Assembly (NCBI GenBank): GCA_020631355.1
Contig: JAHDHL010000020.1
Coordinates: forward strand, 1-41,095
Direction: 5' to 3'
Length of the DNA: 41,095 nt
From: Saprospiraceae bacterium
GTDB lineage: Bacteria > Bacteroidota > Bacteroidia > Chitinophagales > Saprospiraceae
Shown here: piece after piece, positions 7,083 through 15,713 of the stretch
Numbering within the stretch: the first letter of the stretch is position 1
Layout: each line of letters starts with the position of its first letter
Translations under genes and position numbers: made by a program
Notes under the pieces: model-generated
Told to the model about the DNA's origin: nothing
Database searches by the model: none
The model's input: only the letters and a program-made list of their open reading frames with translations

Positions 7083-9545
7083 ATGAAACCGACAATCACA
7101 CTATTGTTATGCACACTTCTATGTAGCATTGTACACAACCTACCCGCGCAGAATAATTTGGTAACCTATGCAGGCGATGCAGGAAAAGAAGGCTTTTATG
7201 ATGTTATCCAACTTTCGGATGGGACTTTCTTAGTGGGAGGTTATACCGAAAATCTTACTTGGATAGATCCGTCTGTTCCCATTTCAGAAATTGCAATTTC
7301 TGGGGTGAATAATGGAAATGGAAATAACCATTACGCAGTAATCATACAGTTCGACCAAAACTTATTGAATATGCTGCAGGTAGTACATTTTCCACAAGGA
7401 GCTGTGGAGAACGTGAGATACATCAAGACGACCAATGTTCCGGGGAGTACGACAGGCGATATTTATATATCAGGTGATACGGAAGATACAAGGGCCAATG
7501 ATGGTGGTTATTATATCGCAAGGCTTAATAATAATTTTGTGAATGGAATCCCTTCTGCATTGGATTATACCTTTCCTGTTTGGGCTGAGGGATATGTCAA
7601 GGAGAATCACCCCTGGGATGTAGGAAATGATGGCAAGGTCATCTATGTGAGAGGACAAAGTCATGGTTATGACTGGGCATCCATGCATAGATTGGATATA
7701 ACTGGAAATAGGGAAGTAGTGGAGAATTTTAGGGTACAATGGAAGACAGCAGGAGGGGAACATTATGGTTCGGCTTCGTCTGTTCCGGGGGGTGGAGCAG
7801 CGGCAGTGAATTTTAGTGGTATGATTTTCAAGAAAGGAAACCGTTGTTCTTTTCGTTCTTGGACTCCTGCCGATTATAACTTGATTACTCCCGATGGTAA
7901 TGGTGGAACGAAAAAAGGAAAATGGCCTTTGGATGCATTTTTTAATAGTGAATGTGTTCCAGGAACAGGACCATCCACAGGAACAGGCTATACTGGATAT
8001 AAACATGGTGGTACGACTATTTACGGCCCCCAATCCATTGTTGTGGATAGGAGAAATAATCATTTTTATTTGGGAATGAATATCAAATCCATTACACCGG
8101 CTAATCTTCCTGATTTCGAACCAGCAGTACTGGCCTTTGATAATACGGGGGATTTGAGATGGTGGAGTAGGTTATACCATGAGATTCTTGCGGATGGAAC
8201 CTATCGCATTTCCGAACCCGACCAATACATTGATGGTTTGGCGATTGATTATTCCTTACCCTTGGCTACTTCGGAATTGGTGGTGAATGCCCGTTGTCAT
8301 GGAAATAATGTGGAAAACCTCTGGGAGGGAAATACCGTCGCTTCCAATACTTCAGCAGCAGGATTCCAGAATCGATTCACAGGTACCCAAGGTAATATTC
8401 ATATCAGTTGGCTGGGTAAATTGACTGTTGATAATGGTACATTGAACCACAGCACCTATGTAGCGGAATATGTAGAAGGAACTAATAATTATGGCGCTGC
8501 CCATCCTGATGCTAATATGGATAATTGGCCTAATCCCAATGGAGGATGGCCTGATTTGACCACAACCAGATTGTCAAGAAACCGACTCAAGGTGAGTGCG
8601 GATGGTAGTGTTTGTGTAACAGGATTAGGAAGACGGACCATCACCACCACTAATGCCTATCAGCAAATGCCTATTCCGTCTACCGGACTTTCTGGTACCT
8701 GGAACCAATTTGCAAGGGTATATGACAATGACCTGAGTCTTCCCAAGTATAGTTCCTTGATAACAGGTGACTGGGATACGAGTTCGGGTGCAGGTGGTAA
8801 TAATACGGAACTTCATGGCATCTGGAAAGTACAGAATGGAATCGTCGTGGTCGGAAAGCACAAGGCCACTTCCGGAACAGCGGATGGAATGGCTATTCCC
8901 ATTTCGAATGTGCCATCATGGGGAAGCAACGCCCCATCTGATGAGAGTGCTATTTTGGCATTTCTTAGTGCAACGAATTTGAATAATGTGAATGATGGTC
9001 CATCTCCCGTGACCTTGCCAGTAGAATTATCTGCTTTTAATGGAGAATGGATGACCGAAACCACAGCAAGGATTACATGGACAACACTGAGCGAAACAAA
9101 CCATGAGAAATTCATCCTGCAAAGAAGTCCTGATGGTATGAATTGGAAGAATATCCATGAAATTCCAGGTAATGGCAATTCAGCTGAGTTGAAATCCTAT
9201 GAGTATTTGGATAGGGAAACACATTTGGGATCCAATTACTATCGCTTGAAACAACAGGATTGGGATGGGACATATTCTTGGAGTAATACCATCATTCTGG
9301 AACGTAAATCGGAAGACGCATTCCAGGTATATCCTAACCCGACAAAGGATGAGGTCTATCTCCAGAGAAGTGATGCCAATACCAATGAAACAATTCAGAT
9401 ATTCAATACCCTAGGGAAAATGGTAAGGAATGTAGAATGGAATGATAATGAGAATACGATTTCCATTTCCTTGAAAGATTTACCTAAGGGGCAATACATT
9501 TTGAAGTATAGGAATTCGAATAACTATATCATGTTGGTCGATTAG
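7083..9545 (+). CDS. Secreted protein with T9SS C-terminal sorting domain
   Basis: An 820-residue protein with a Sec signal peptide ending near LPAQ (about residue 22). It ends in a type A T9SS sorting domain (about 745-820) that begins FQVYPNPTKDEVYLQ. Just before the tail is the common Bacteroidota linker block starting LPVELSAFNG, a fibronectin-like segment. The large middle region (about 25-640) is rich in Gly, Asn, Trp and Tyr with recurring strand-like segments such as GDIYISGDTED and NHFYLGMNI, which suggests a beta-propeller fold, but I recognise no enzyme motif. It should be exported across the outer membrane and held on or released from the cell surface. Secretion route is firm; function is unknown. 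Confidence 0.85.
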   Translation: MKPTITLLLCTLLCSIVHNLPAQNNLVTYAGDAGKEGFYDVIQLSDGTFLVGGYTENLTWIDPSVPISEIAISGVNNGNGNNHYAVIIQFDQNLLNMLQVVHFPQGAVENVRYIKTTNVPGSTTGDIYISGDTEDTRANDGGYYIARLNNNFVNGIPSALDYTFPVWAEGYVKENHPWDVGNDGKVIYVRGQSHGYDWASMHRLDITGNREVVENFRVQWKTAGGEHYGSASSVPGGGAAAVNFSGMIFKKGNRCSFRSWTPADYNLITPDGNGGTKKGKWPLDAFFNSECVPGTGPSTGTGYTGYKHGGTTIYGPQSIVVDRRNNHFYLGMNIKSITPANLPDFEPAVLAFDNTGDLRWWSRLYHEILADGTYRISEPDQYIDGLAIDYSLPLATSELVVNARCHGNNVENLWEGNTVASNTSAAGFQNRFTGTQGNIHISWLGKLTVDNGTLNHSTYVAEYVEGTNNYGAAHPDANMDNWPNPNGGWPDLTTTRLSRNRLKVSADGSVCVTGLGRRTITTTNAYQQMPIPSTGLSGTWNQFARVYDNDLSLPKYSSLITGDWDTSSGAGGNNTELHGIWKVQNGIVVVGKHKATSGTADGMAIPISNVPSWGSNAPSDESAILAFLSATNLNNVNDGPSPVTLPVELSAFNGEWMTETTARITWTTLSETNHEKFILQRSPDGMNWKNIHEIPGNGNSAELKSYEYLDRETHLGSNYYRLKQQDWDGTYSWSNTIILERKSEDAFQVYPNPTKDEVYLQRSDANTNETIQIFNTLGKMVRNVEWNDNENTISISLKDLPKGQYILKYRNSNNYIMLVD

Positions 9546-9551
9546 GGGTGG

Positions 9552-9986
9552 TTATTCGATTCCGCCATTTTTTAGCAGTTGTTTCATGACCTTTTCCAAG
9601 GTAGCCTCTCTTTTCTTGGGTTTCAGTTCGCATTCCCAGATGGTAATGACATTCCAATTCAAGGAAAGTAATTCGGTGATTTTTCTAAGGTCTCTCTTGC
9701 GATTCTTAGTCAATTTCTCTTTCCACCATTCTGGACGGGTCTCTGGTAATCTGGTCCCTGCCTTGCAATGCTTGTGTCCATGCCAAAAACAACCATTGAC
9801 GAAAATGCAGGTCTTGTATTTTTTCAATACCATATCAGGCTTGCCGGGTAATCGTTCATTGTGCAATGAATACCTGAATCCCATTCCATGCAGATATTTT
9901 CTAACCAACAACTCAGGCTTCGTATCCTTACTTCGAATACGACTCATGACATAACTGCGTTGTTCCTCATTGAAAATATCCGCCAT
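9552..9986 (-). CDS. vsr: Very short patch repair (Vsr) endonuclease
   Basis: A 144-residue Vsr-family nuclease. It retains the catalytic aspartate D51 in GKPDMV, the block CFWHGHKHC (C66, H69, H71, H73, C74) and the later cysteine of WEC (C119), which together match the active-site and zinc ligands of E. coli Vsr, with one extra residue in the His/Cys cluster. Vsr nicks beside T:G mismatches left by deamination of 5-methylcytosine. The usual partner, a C5 cytosine methyltransferase, is not in this window. The gene starts 16 bases after the SH3 gene's stop on the same strand, so the two are probably cotranscribed, and it ends 6 bases from the convergent T9SS cargo gene. Confidence 0.93.
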   Translation of the reverse strand: MADIFNEEQRSYVMSRIRSKDTKPELLVRKYLHGMGFRYSLHNERLPGKPDMVLKKYKTCIFVNGCFWHGHKHCKAGTRLPETRPEWWKEKLTKNRKRDLRKITELLSLNWNVITIWECELKPKKREATLEKVMKQLLKNGGIE

Positions 9987-10002
9987 ATCAAATGGATTCT
10001 GG

Positions 10003-10680
10003 TTATTCTATTTCATCGCTCTCCTCATCTTCCAAGCCGATGGAACGAATGGGGTCTTTAAGCCTATCCCACTTGAAATAATGAACACCAGCACCATAAA
10101 CCCAGCCTTTCTGCCCTTTTTGGGTTTGGATATAAATCCAGGGTTCATCCGTAGTCTGGTTTCCAATATTGATCTTTTCACTAAAATTGGTCCGCTTCTC
10201 CATGAACATGACTTCCTCATTAAGATTCAATACGGCAATGATGGATGAATCCCTACTAGGGCCACGCCTTACTTTCAAATCCTGCAAGGTGACATAAAGA
10301 GGTGTGTAACCCCGTCTGCTGGTTGAGGGTTCATTGTTCCGACCCACAACTTCCACATTCCCTGATGAAGGTACTGATGTGGTGGGAGCAGGTGTATTAC
10401 TCTCATTGGTTTCGCCCAAGTCATATGTAGGAGAATTAGGATTGTTTGAGGCCGCAGGAGAGAAATTCTCATCATCCGTTTGTTCGTCACTCAAAGGAGC
10501 AGGTGGCGGATTCGTATTACTGGGGCGCATACTGTTACTGCACTTGGAAAATCCCCATGCAATAAATCCTAAAAAAAGAACAATTACAAATAGGACCTCA
10601 AATTGACTGAATGATTTAAAAGAATCAGCCAGTCCGGTTTTTTTCTTCTTTCTGGTACGGGTTTTCTTCTGTTCTGACAT
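10003..10680 (-). CDS. Membrane-anchored bacterial SH3-domain protein
   Basis: This 225-residue protein has a lysine/arginine-rich cytoplasmic start, one transmembrane helix (about residues 28-44), a Pro/Ser/Asn-rich linker (about 50-120) and a C-terminal SH3b-type domain (about 127-205) with LKVRRGPS and WIYIQTQKGQKGWVY. The acidic tail ends EDEESDEIE. SH3b domains in exported proteins often bind peptidoglycan or peptides, so a periplasmic sensing or scaffold role is plausible but not shown. It lies directly upstream of vsr on the same strand, an unexpected partner. No known named family was recognised beyond the SH3 domain. Confidence 0.75.
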   Translation of the reverse strand: MSEQKKTRTRKKKKTGLADSFKSFSQFEVLFVIVLFLGFIAWGFSKCSNSMRPSNTNPPPAPLSDEQTDDENFSPAASNNPNSPTYDLGETNESNTPAPTTSVPSSGNVEVVGRNNEPSTSRRGYTPLYVTLQDLKVRRGPSRDSSIIAVLNLNEEVMFMEKRTNFSEKINIGNQTTDEPWIYIQTQKGQKGWVYGAGVHYFKWDRLKDPIRSIGLEDEESDEIE

Positions 10681-10929
10681 AAGGGTATGATTACAATCTA
10701 GTATGTTTTAATTCCTATACTAGCACATTTTACAAAAAAAGACTCTCTATATATAAGACGTGCATTGGTGTATTAGGAGACAAATCCTGGTCCATCAATT
10801 CTATAACAACAATGAATTGTAATGTAGTTCAATTCCTGTTGCAGAATAGATAGGGATTCTATCCATTCTAACTTTAGACTTGGTATAAAAATATAACATT
10901 AATCCCAATTTCAATATTGCCATTGTTCC
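10681..10929. other. 249-bp divergent intergenic region
   Basis: This gap separates the SH3/vsr pair (-) from dprA (+) and should hold promoters for both. It is AT-rich. I found no exact TAnnTTTG element on either strand; TAACTTTA at 10869-10876 is one base off, with no well-spaced TTG. CAATTC and GAATTG words recur near 10797-10835. No open reading frame or RNA gene was recognised. Confidence 0.5.
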
Positions 10930-12027
10930 GTGTCTGATATCCTATACCAAATTGCAGCAACCAGAATTCCTAAGGCCGGCCCCGTACTGACCAGGCAATT
11001 GATTGCTTGGTGTGGTGGCCCTCGTCAGATTTTCGAGGCATCACCAAGGGAATTATTAAAGATTCCGGGAATAGGTAGGAAAATGGTTCAGCACATCAGT
11101 GATAAGCAAATATTGTTGACAGCTGAGAGAGAATTGGAATTCATTCATTCTAATAATATCAAGGTCTGTTTTTATCTCGATGCTGATTTTCCTCAACGAC
11201 TGATACATTATCATGATGCTCCTTTGTTATTGTACTATCAAGGGAATATGAACCTGAATCATACGAGGACGGTAGGCATTGTAGGAACCAGAAAACCCAC
11301 TGAACCAGGTAAAATAATTTGTAATGAAATCATAGAGGGCTTGCTGGATTATGATGTGGCTATCATTAGTGGATTGGCATATGGCATAGATATTCATGCA
11401 CATAAGAAAGCCTTGGAGTTGGGAATTCCTACCTTGGCCTGTCTTGGGCATGGACTCCATATGGTATATCCTGCAGCTCATCGCAAACAGGCCAAGGAAA
11501 TGAAAACAGGGAAAGGAGGGCTCATTACGGAATTCACATCAGAGGAAAAACCCGATGGTCCTCATTTTCCAATGCGAAATAGGATTATTGCAGGAATGAG
11601 CGATGCATTGGTCGTAGTGGAAACGGCCAACAAGGGAGGCTCTATGATAACGGCTGAAATTGCCAATCAGTACAATAAGGATGTTTTTGCCGTCCCAGGA
11701 CGGGTGCGGGATGCATACTCACAAGGTTGTAATGCGCTTATCAAGAAGCATAAGGCCCATTTGCTGGAATCTGCTTCGGATTTAGTCTATATCATGGGAT
11801 GGGACAAAGAGGAGAAAACCAAGGTGATTCAACAACAACTCTTTGTGGATTTGAATGAAAATGAACAGGTAATCGTAGATGTATTACAAGGAAAAGAAAA
11901 TGAGAGCATAGACGAATTAAGTCATACGACACAATTCAAACACAGCCAATTGGCAATGATACTATTGGAAATGGAGTTTAAGGGTATAATAAGGAGTTTA
12001 CCCGGTAAACGCTATATGCTGGTTTGA
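10930..12027 (+). CDS. dprA: DNA-processing protein DprA
   Basis: A 365-residue DprA/Smf protein that loads RecA on incoming single-stranded DNA during natural transformation. Visible parts: an N-terminal helix-hairpin-helix (LLKIPGIGRKMVQHI, about 42-56), the Rossmann-like DprA core with VGTRKPTEPG, ISGLAYGIDIHAH, LGHGLHMVYPAAHR and MRNRIIAGMSDALVVVE, and a C-terminal winged-helix segment (about 300-362). The start codon is GTG at 10930, supported by the conserved N-terminal sequence from residue 2 on. Its 3' end overlaps the convergent phosphatase gene by 16 bases. No other competence gene is adjacent. Confidence 0.95.
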   Translation: MSDILYQIAATRIPKAGPVLTRQLIAWCGGPRQIFEASPRELLKIPGIGRKMVQHISDKQILLTAERELEFIHSNNIKVCFYLDADFPQRLIHYHDAPLLLYYQGNMNLNHTRTVGIVGTRKPTEPGKIICNEIIEGLLDYDVAIISGLAYGIDIHAHKKALELGIPTLACLGHGLHMVYPAAHRKQAKEMKTGKGGLITEFTSEEKPDGPHFPMRNRIIAGMSDALVVVETANKGGSMITAEIANQYNKDVFAVPGRVRDAYSQGCNALIKKHKAHLLESASDLVYIMGWDKEEKTKVIQQQLFVDLNENEQVIVDVLQGKENESIDELSHTTQFKHSQLAMILLEMEFKGIIRSLPGKRYMLV

Positions 12028-13298
12028 GCTTTGGTCACGAAAGCACCTCCCTTATGTATCCTACAAGTAAGCACGGACACATCATCAGGATAAGGCTTAT
12101 CTCCCTTGAATTCATTGATTCTGGTTCTGAGCTGGTCATTGAATGCTTCTGCGGTTAATGACCAGTTTTCCTGTACGAAAGGATGTAATTCTTGTTCATC
12201 AAAGAATAATCCATCATCGTTTTGGATATCAGTCAGGCCATCTGTATAGAGAATGATGAGGGCATCATCATCCAGAATAATGGTTCCTACCTCAAGTTCG
12301 ACGATTTCATCAAATGCACCCAAAATGGTACAGCCCTTATCCAATGGAATCAGCTCTCCTTTGGTGTAAAGAACAGGAATATTATGTCCTGCATTCACAT
12401 AAATCAACTCGTTGGTTTCAGTATTGTACTCTGCAATGAAGAACGTAATGAATTTTTCTCCCTTGGCTGAATTCATGATACTTTCATTCAGTTTATGAAT
12501 GAAAACTTCCGCCTTGATTCTCTTATTAATCAGATAACGGACAGTAGCTTGGATATTGGACATGAGAAGTGCAGCAGCAGCTCCCTTTCCTGACACATCC
12601 GCAATACAGAATGCAAAACGGGGGTCATCGTAATCTATGAAATCAAAATAATCACCTCCAATAGTCGAGTGAGGTTGGTAGATACTGGCTAGTTCATACC
12701 TGCGATTCTTGGGCAATTGATTCGGAATGAGCATCTTCTGCATAGCTCCTGCCAATTCCATTTCCTTTTTCAGGGATTCTTGCTCCAATTGTTTTTTGAA
12801 TAATCGCTTATTCTCAATGGCTACCGCAATGATGTTGGTAATCGTAGTAATGAACGATACCTTGTCATACATGTCCTCATTGGCCTCAAAGCCACCAATA
12901 AATGTATAGGCAATGGGGGTATCCTTATGTCGGACAGGAACAACCACATCGAATTGGCTGATGAGCGGATGTTCCTCATCAGTGATATTCAGTAAACGGG
13001 TATATGCAGTTAACTTATCATGGATGTCCAATTTTAATAATTCATCAGATATCCCAATGGAAGTAGCACAACACCAATGCCCGGTTTCTTCCTTGATGTA
13101 AAGGGCCATTTTTTTGATACCCATTTCCCAACTCAGGAATGAATTATACATTCCGAAAAGTACTTGTGCAGGCAGATTGTCATTAATCGCTTGCGTAATA
13201 TTCAGCAAACGATTAATCTGTAACTGCTTTAGCGTGAGGTCACGCTCTAACATCTCGAAGTTGGAAAGATTCTTTTTTATTTCAGAAAAGTCTGCCAT
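12012..13298 (-). CDS. GAF-like / SpoIIE (PP2C) serine phosphatase
   Basis: This 428-residue cytoplasmic protein has a GAF-like sensor region (about 40-165), a short helical linker (about 165-195), and a C-terminal SpoIIE/PP2C domain with the metal-binding blocks GGDYFDF (214-220) and ADVSGKG, and later LYTDGLTD. Such proteins dephosphorylate anti-anti-sigma-type (STAS) proteins or other phosphoserine targets in response to a signal sensed by the GAF region. No STAS or anti-sigma kinase gene is next to it. I prefer the ATG at 13298; the upstream alternative at 13331 is a TTG that adds 11 unconserved-looking residues. Its 3' end overlaps dprA tail to tail. Confidence 0.88.
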   Translation of the reverse strand: MADFSEIKKNLSNFEMLERDLTLKQLQINRLLNITQAINDNLPAQVLFGMYNSFLSWEMGIKKMALYIKEETGHWCCATSIGISDELLKLDIHDKLTAYTRLLNITDEEHPLISQFDVVVPVRHKDTPIAYTFIGGFEANEDMYDKVSFITTITNIIAVAIENKRLFKKQLEQESLKKEMELAGAMQKMLIPNQLPKNRRYELASIYQPHSTIGGDYFDFIDYDDPRFAFCIADVSGKGAAAALLMSNIQATVRYLINKRIKAEVFIHKLNESIMNSAKGEKFITFFIAEYNTETNELIYVNAGHNIPVLYTKGELIPLDKGCTILGAFDEIVELEVGTIILDDDALIILYTDGLTDIQNDDGLFFDEQELHPFVQENWSLTAEAFNDQLRTRINEFKGDKPYPDDVSVLTCRIHKGGAFVTKAQTSI

Positions 13299-13431
13299 GA
13301 AATTATGGGTATCAATTGAAGGGGATTTCAACAGGCATTTACAACTATAAACTTAATGAAAAAAGATGTATATGTATCAATGATATTTGGATAATTAAGA
13401 AAGATTTAAGCCTTTTGGATTCTAGGGGAGA

Positions 13432-13467
13432 TGGGACATAGAATGATTTGATCCCTAAACTGTCCCA
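13432..13467. repeat. Inverted repeat between permease and phosphatase genes
   Basis: TGGGACA (13432-13438) and TGTCCCA (13461-13467) form a 7-bp inverted repeat with a 22-base spacer. It lies downstream of the oppC-like gene and upstream of the phosphatase gene, both on the minus strand. It could be a weak terminator, but it lacks a T-run, or an operator. Confidence 0.45.
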
Positions 13468-13505
13468 ATGAGACACTCTACGAATGATATTGTTTTTTAA
13501 TAAGA

Positions 13506-14588
13506 TTAGGAAGCAGACTTGATTTTTACATCAAGTGCATCCCTGAGTCCATTGCCTAGGAGATTAAAGGAAAGTACAAGCAACATGACGGCTAAGGCGG
13601 GAATCAAGGCGAGTAATGGTTTGCCACTAATGGCGTATCCATAGTTTTCATTCAGCATGGTTCCCCATGACGGGGTGGGAGGTTGGACCCCAAAACCCAG
13701 ATAACTCAATCCTGCTTCCAAAAGAATGGCTGTTGCAAAATTGGCTGCCGCTATGACCATGACAGGCCCTAGGATATTAGGGAGTATGTGTTTGAATAAT
13801 ATCCTGAAAGCACTGAACCCGAAAGCTTGCGCCGCTTCGATATATTGCATTTCCTTAACGGATAACACCTGTCCCCGAACAATTCTGGCTACATCAACCC
13901 ACATGGTCAGGCCTACGGCCAAAAATATGATTCCGACACCTCTGCCAAAGGCAAGTACGATGGCAAAGACTAAGAGTAGCGTAGGAATGGACCACACGGT
14001 ATTGACTAAAAACATGATGGCATCATCTACTTTTCCTCCTAAATAACCAGCTAAGGATCCCAATGTGATACCGATGATAAGGGAAATGAAGACAGCTATG
14101 AATCCCACGATTAATGATATTCTGGCTCCTAATATCAATCGACTGAGGACATCCCGTCCAAAATTATCCGTTCCCAATAGAAAACGTTGTTGTGTAATCT
14201 TGAACTTATCCGCTGTTATTCCTTCATAAGTCAAGGCATCATCATCGAATGTTTGTAATTGAAGGGTACCATTGACGAACTCATGATGTTTGATAGGAAT
14301 GGATTTGTATTGGGAAGCCTGCCCGAAAAACATCCTTGAGATGATATTTCTTTTGGGGATGTTGAGGTCATTATGGATGAGGGCTACATCCGTTTTGAAA
14401 CCCGGCGGTTGCAGTTTGATTCGTACCATTTGGTTATCACAATCCGGTGTGCCATCAGGAGCAATGGAATAACCCGATATGGCTATAACGATGACCAATA
14501 TAATCCAGCACAAACCAGCAATAGCGGGTTTGTTTTTCTTGAGCCTAATCCAGGCTTTTGCGGTAGGACTATTTTGGTGTTTTCCCAT
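13506..14588 (-). CDS. ABC transporter permease, OppC/DppC type
   Basis: A 360-residue inner-membrane permease of the peptide/nickel (Opp/Dpp) importer family. An N-terminal helix (about 24-42) is followed by an unusually long extracytoplasmic stretch (about 43-145) before the OppC signature LLGTDNFGRDVLSRL, then five helices. The ATPase-contact loop EAAQAFGFSAFRILFKHILP (EAA motif) is present. Its partner OppB-type permease, binding protein and ATPases are not in this window. I chose the ATG at 14588 because the upstream ATG at 14621 would overlap the divergent glycosyltransferase start; the chosen start also gives the normal basic N-terminus before helix 1. Substrate is not predictable. Confidence 0.9.
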   Translation of the reverse strand: MGKHQNSPTAKAWIRLKKNKPAIAGLCWIILVIVIAISGYSIAPDGTPDCDNQMVRIKLQPPGFKTDVALIHNDLNIPKRNIISRMFFGQASQYKSIPIKHHEFVNGTLQLQTFDDDALTYEGITADKFKITQQRFLLGTDNFGRDVLSRLILGARISLIVGFIAVFISLIIGITLGSLAGYLGGKVDDAIMFLVNTVWSIPTLLLVFAIVLAFGRGVGIIFLAVGLTMWVDVARIVRGQVLSVKEMQYIEAAQAFGFSAFRILFKHILPNILGPVMVIAAANFATAILLEAGLSYLGFGVQPPTPSWGTMLNENYGYAISGKPLLALIPALAVMLLVLSFNLLGNGLRDALDVKIKSAS

Positions 14589-14615
14589 TTGAATGTAAAA
14601 ATATACCTTTAGTGG

Positions 14616-15713
14616 ATGCATATCACATTAATAGAACCATTTTTTACGGGTAGCCATAAGCAATGGGCGGAAGGACTGCAGGAACATAGCCAACACAAAG
14701 TGGAAATTTTGTCCATGAAAGGCCGTCATTGGAAATGGAGGATGTTTGGAGGTGCAGTAAGTATGGCCCAAAAATTCAGGAATCAAATCAAGAAAACGGA
14801 TTTGATTTTGACTACGGATATGTTGGATGTATCCACATTCGTAGGATTGACCAAGGATATTACAGCTTCGATTCCCGTAGCGGTTTATTTTCATGAAAAC
14901 CAATTGACTTATCCGTGGTCTCCTACGGATAAGGATGTGAGATTGGGGAGGAATAATGAATATGCATTCATCAATTTCACTTCAGCTCTTGCAGCGGATA
15001 AGGTATTTTTTAATTCTGATTATCACAAGAAATCATTTTTGAATGCATTGCCTGCATTCCTACGCCAGTTTCCCGATGAACGAAATCTGGAGCAAATAGC
15101 ATTCATAGAAAAAAAGAGTGAGGTTCTTCATTTAGGAATGAATCTCAAGAGATTCGATACTGTGGATAAGTATGTCTCAGTAGACCAACTGAAAATTATC
15201 CTTTGGAATCATAGATGGGAATATGATAAGAATCCAGAGTCGTTCTTCAGAACCTTATTCAGGTTGAAAGATGAGGGAATAGGATTCGAATTGATTGTGA
15301 TTGGGGAGAAATACAAGAAATATCCCCAGATTTTCGATGAGGCCCGAACAAGATTCAATGATAATGAGATGTTGTCTTTTGGCTATTTGGAATCATTGGA
15401 AGATTACATGAAGTCCGTTCATTTGGCAGATATATTACCTGTTACGTCCAATCAGGATTTCTTTGGCGGGTCCATAGTCGAAGCGATGTATTGTGGAGTT
15501 TGCCCACTATTGCCCAATCGCTTGGCTTATCCAGAACATTTGGATAATAAGGAATACTTGTATGAGAATGATGAGGAATTATACACCAAACTCAAACAGC
15601 TTCTTTTGCAACCCAGGCATGCATTACCATCATTCAGAAATCGCGTGAAGCAATATGATTGGACTCATATCATCAAACAATATGATGCGGCCTTTGAAGG
15701 AATGTTATTATAA
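14616..15713 (+). CDS. GTDC1-like glycosyltransferase (DUF3524), putative tRNA-queuosine mannosyltransferase
   Basis: This 365-residue protein has an N-terminal DUF3524 domain beginning IEPFFTGSHKQW and a C-terminal GT-B domain. It closely resembles vertebrate GTDC1: FHENQLTYP, WNHRWEYDKNPESFF and EAMYCGVCPL correspond to blocks I recall in the human protein. GTDC1 is established as the enzyme that adds mannose from GDP-mannose to queuosine in cytoplasmic tRNA-Asp. By inference this protein mannosylates Q34 of a bacterial tRNA, but a different acceptor cannot be excluded. The gene starts 27 bases from the divergent permease gene and ends 6 bases inside uvrA, tail to tail. No queuosine biosynthesis gene is nearby. 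Confidence 0.85.
   Translation: MHITLIEPFFTGSHKQWAEGLQEHSQHKVEILSMKGRHWKWRMFGGAVSMAQKFRNQIKKTDLILTTDMLDVSTFVGLTKDITASIPVAVYFHENQLTYPWSPTDKDVRLGRNNEYAFINFTSALAADKVFFNSDYHKKSFLNALPAFLRQFPDERNLEQIAFIEKKSEVLHLGMNLKRFDTVDKYVSVDQLKIILWNHRWEYDKNPESFFRTLFRLKDEGIGFELIVIGEKYKKYPQIFDEARTRFNDNEMLSFGYLESLEDYMKSVHLADILPVTSNQDFFGGSIVEAMYCGVCPLLPNRLAYPEHLDNKEYLYENDEELYTKLKQLLLQPRHALPSFRNRVKQYDWTHIIKQYDAAFEGMLL

Noticed and set aside
7470-8063. 197-codon open frame on the minus strand
   Set aside because: It is antisense to the T9SS cargo gene, and is Ser/Cys/His-rich in a way typical of shadow frames.
13432-13467. Inverted repeat TGGGACA/TGTCCCA as a firm terminator
   Set aside because: There is no T-run after it on the minus strand and the loop is 22 bases; kept only as a repeat.
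14589-14621. Longer oppC-like start at 14621
   Set aside because: It would share the palindromic ATGCAT with the divergent glycosyltransferase start and add 11 residues before the basic N-terminus.
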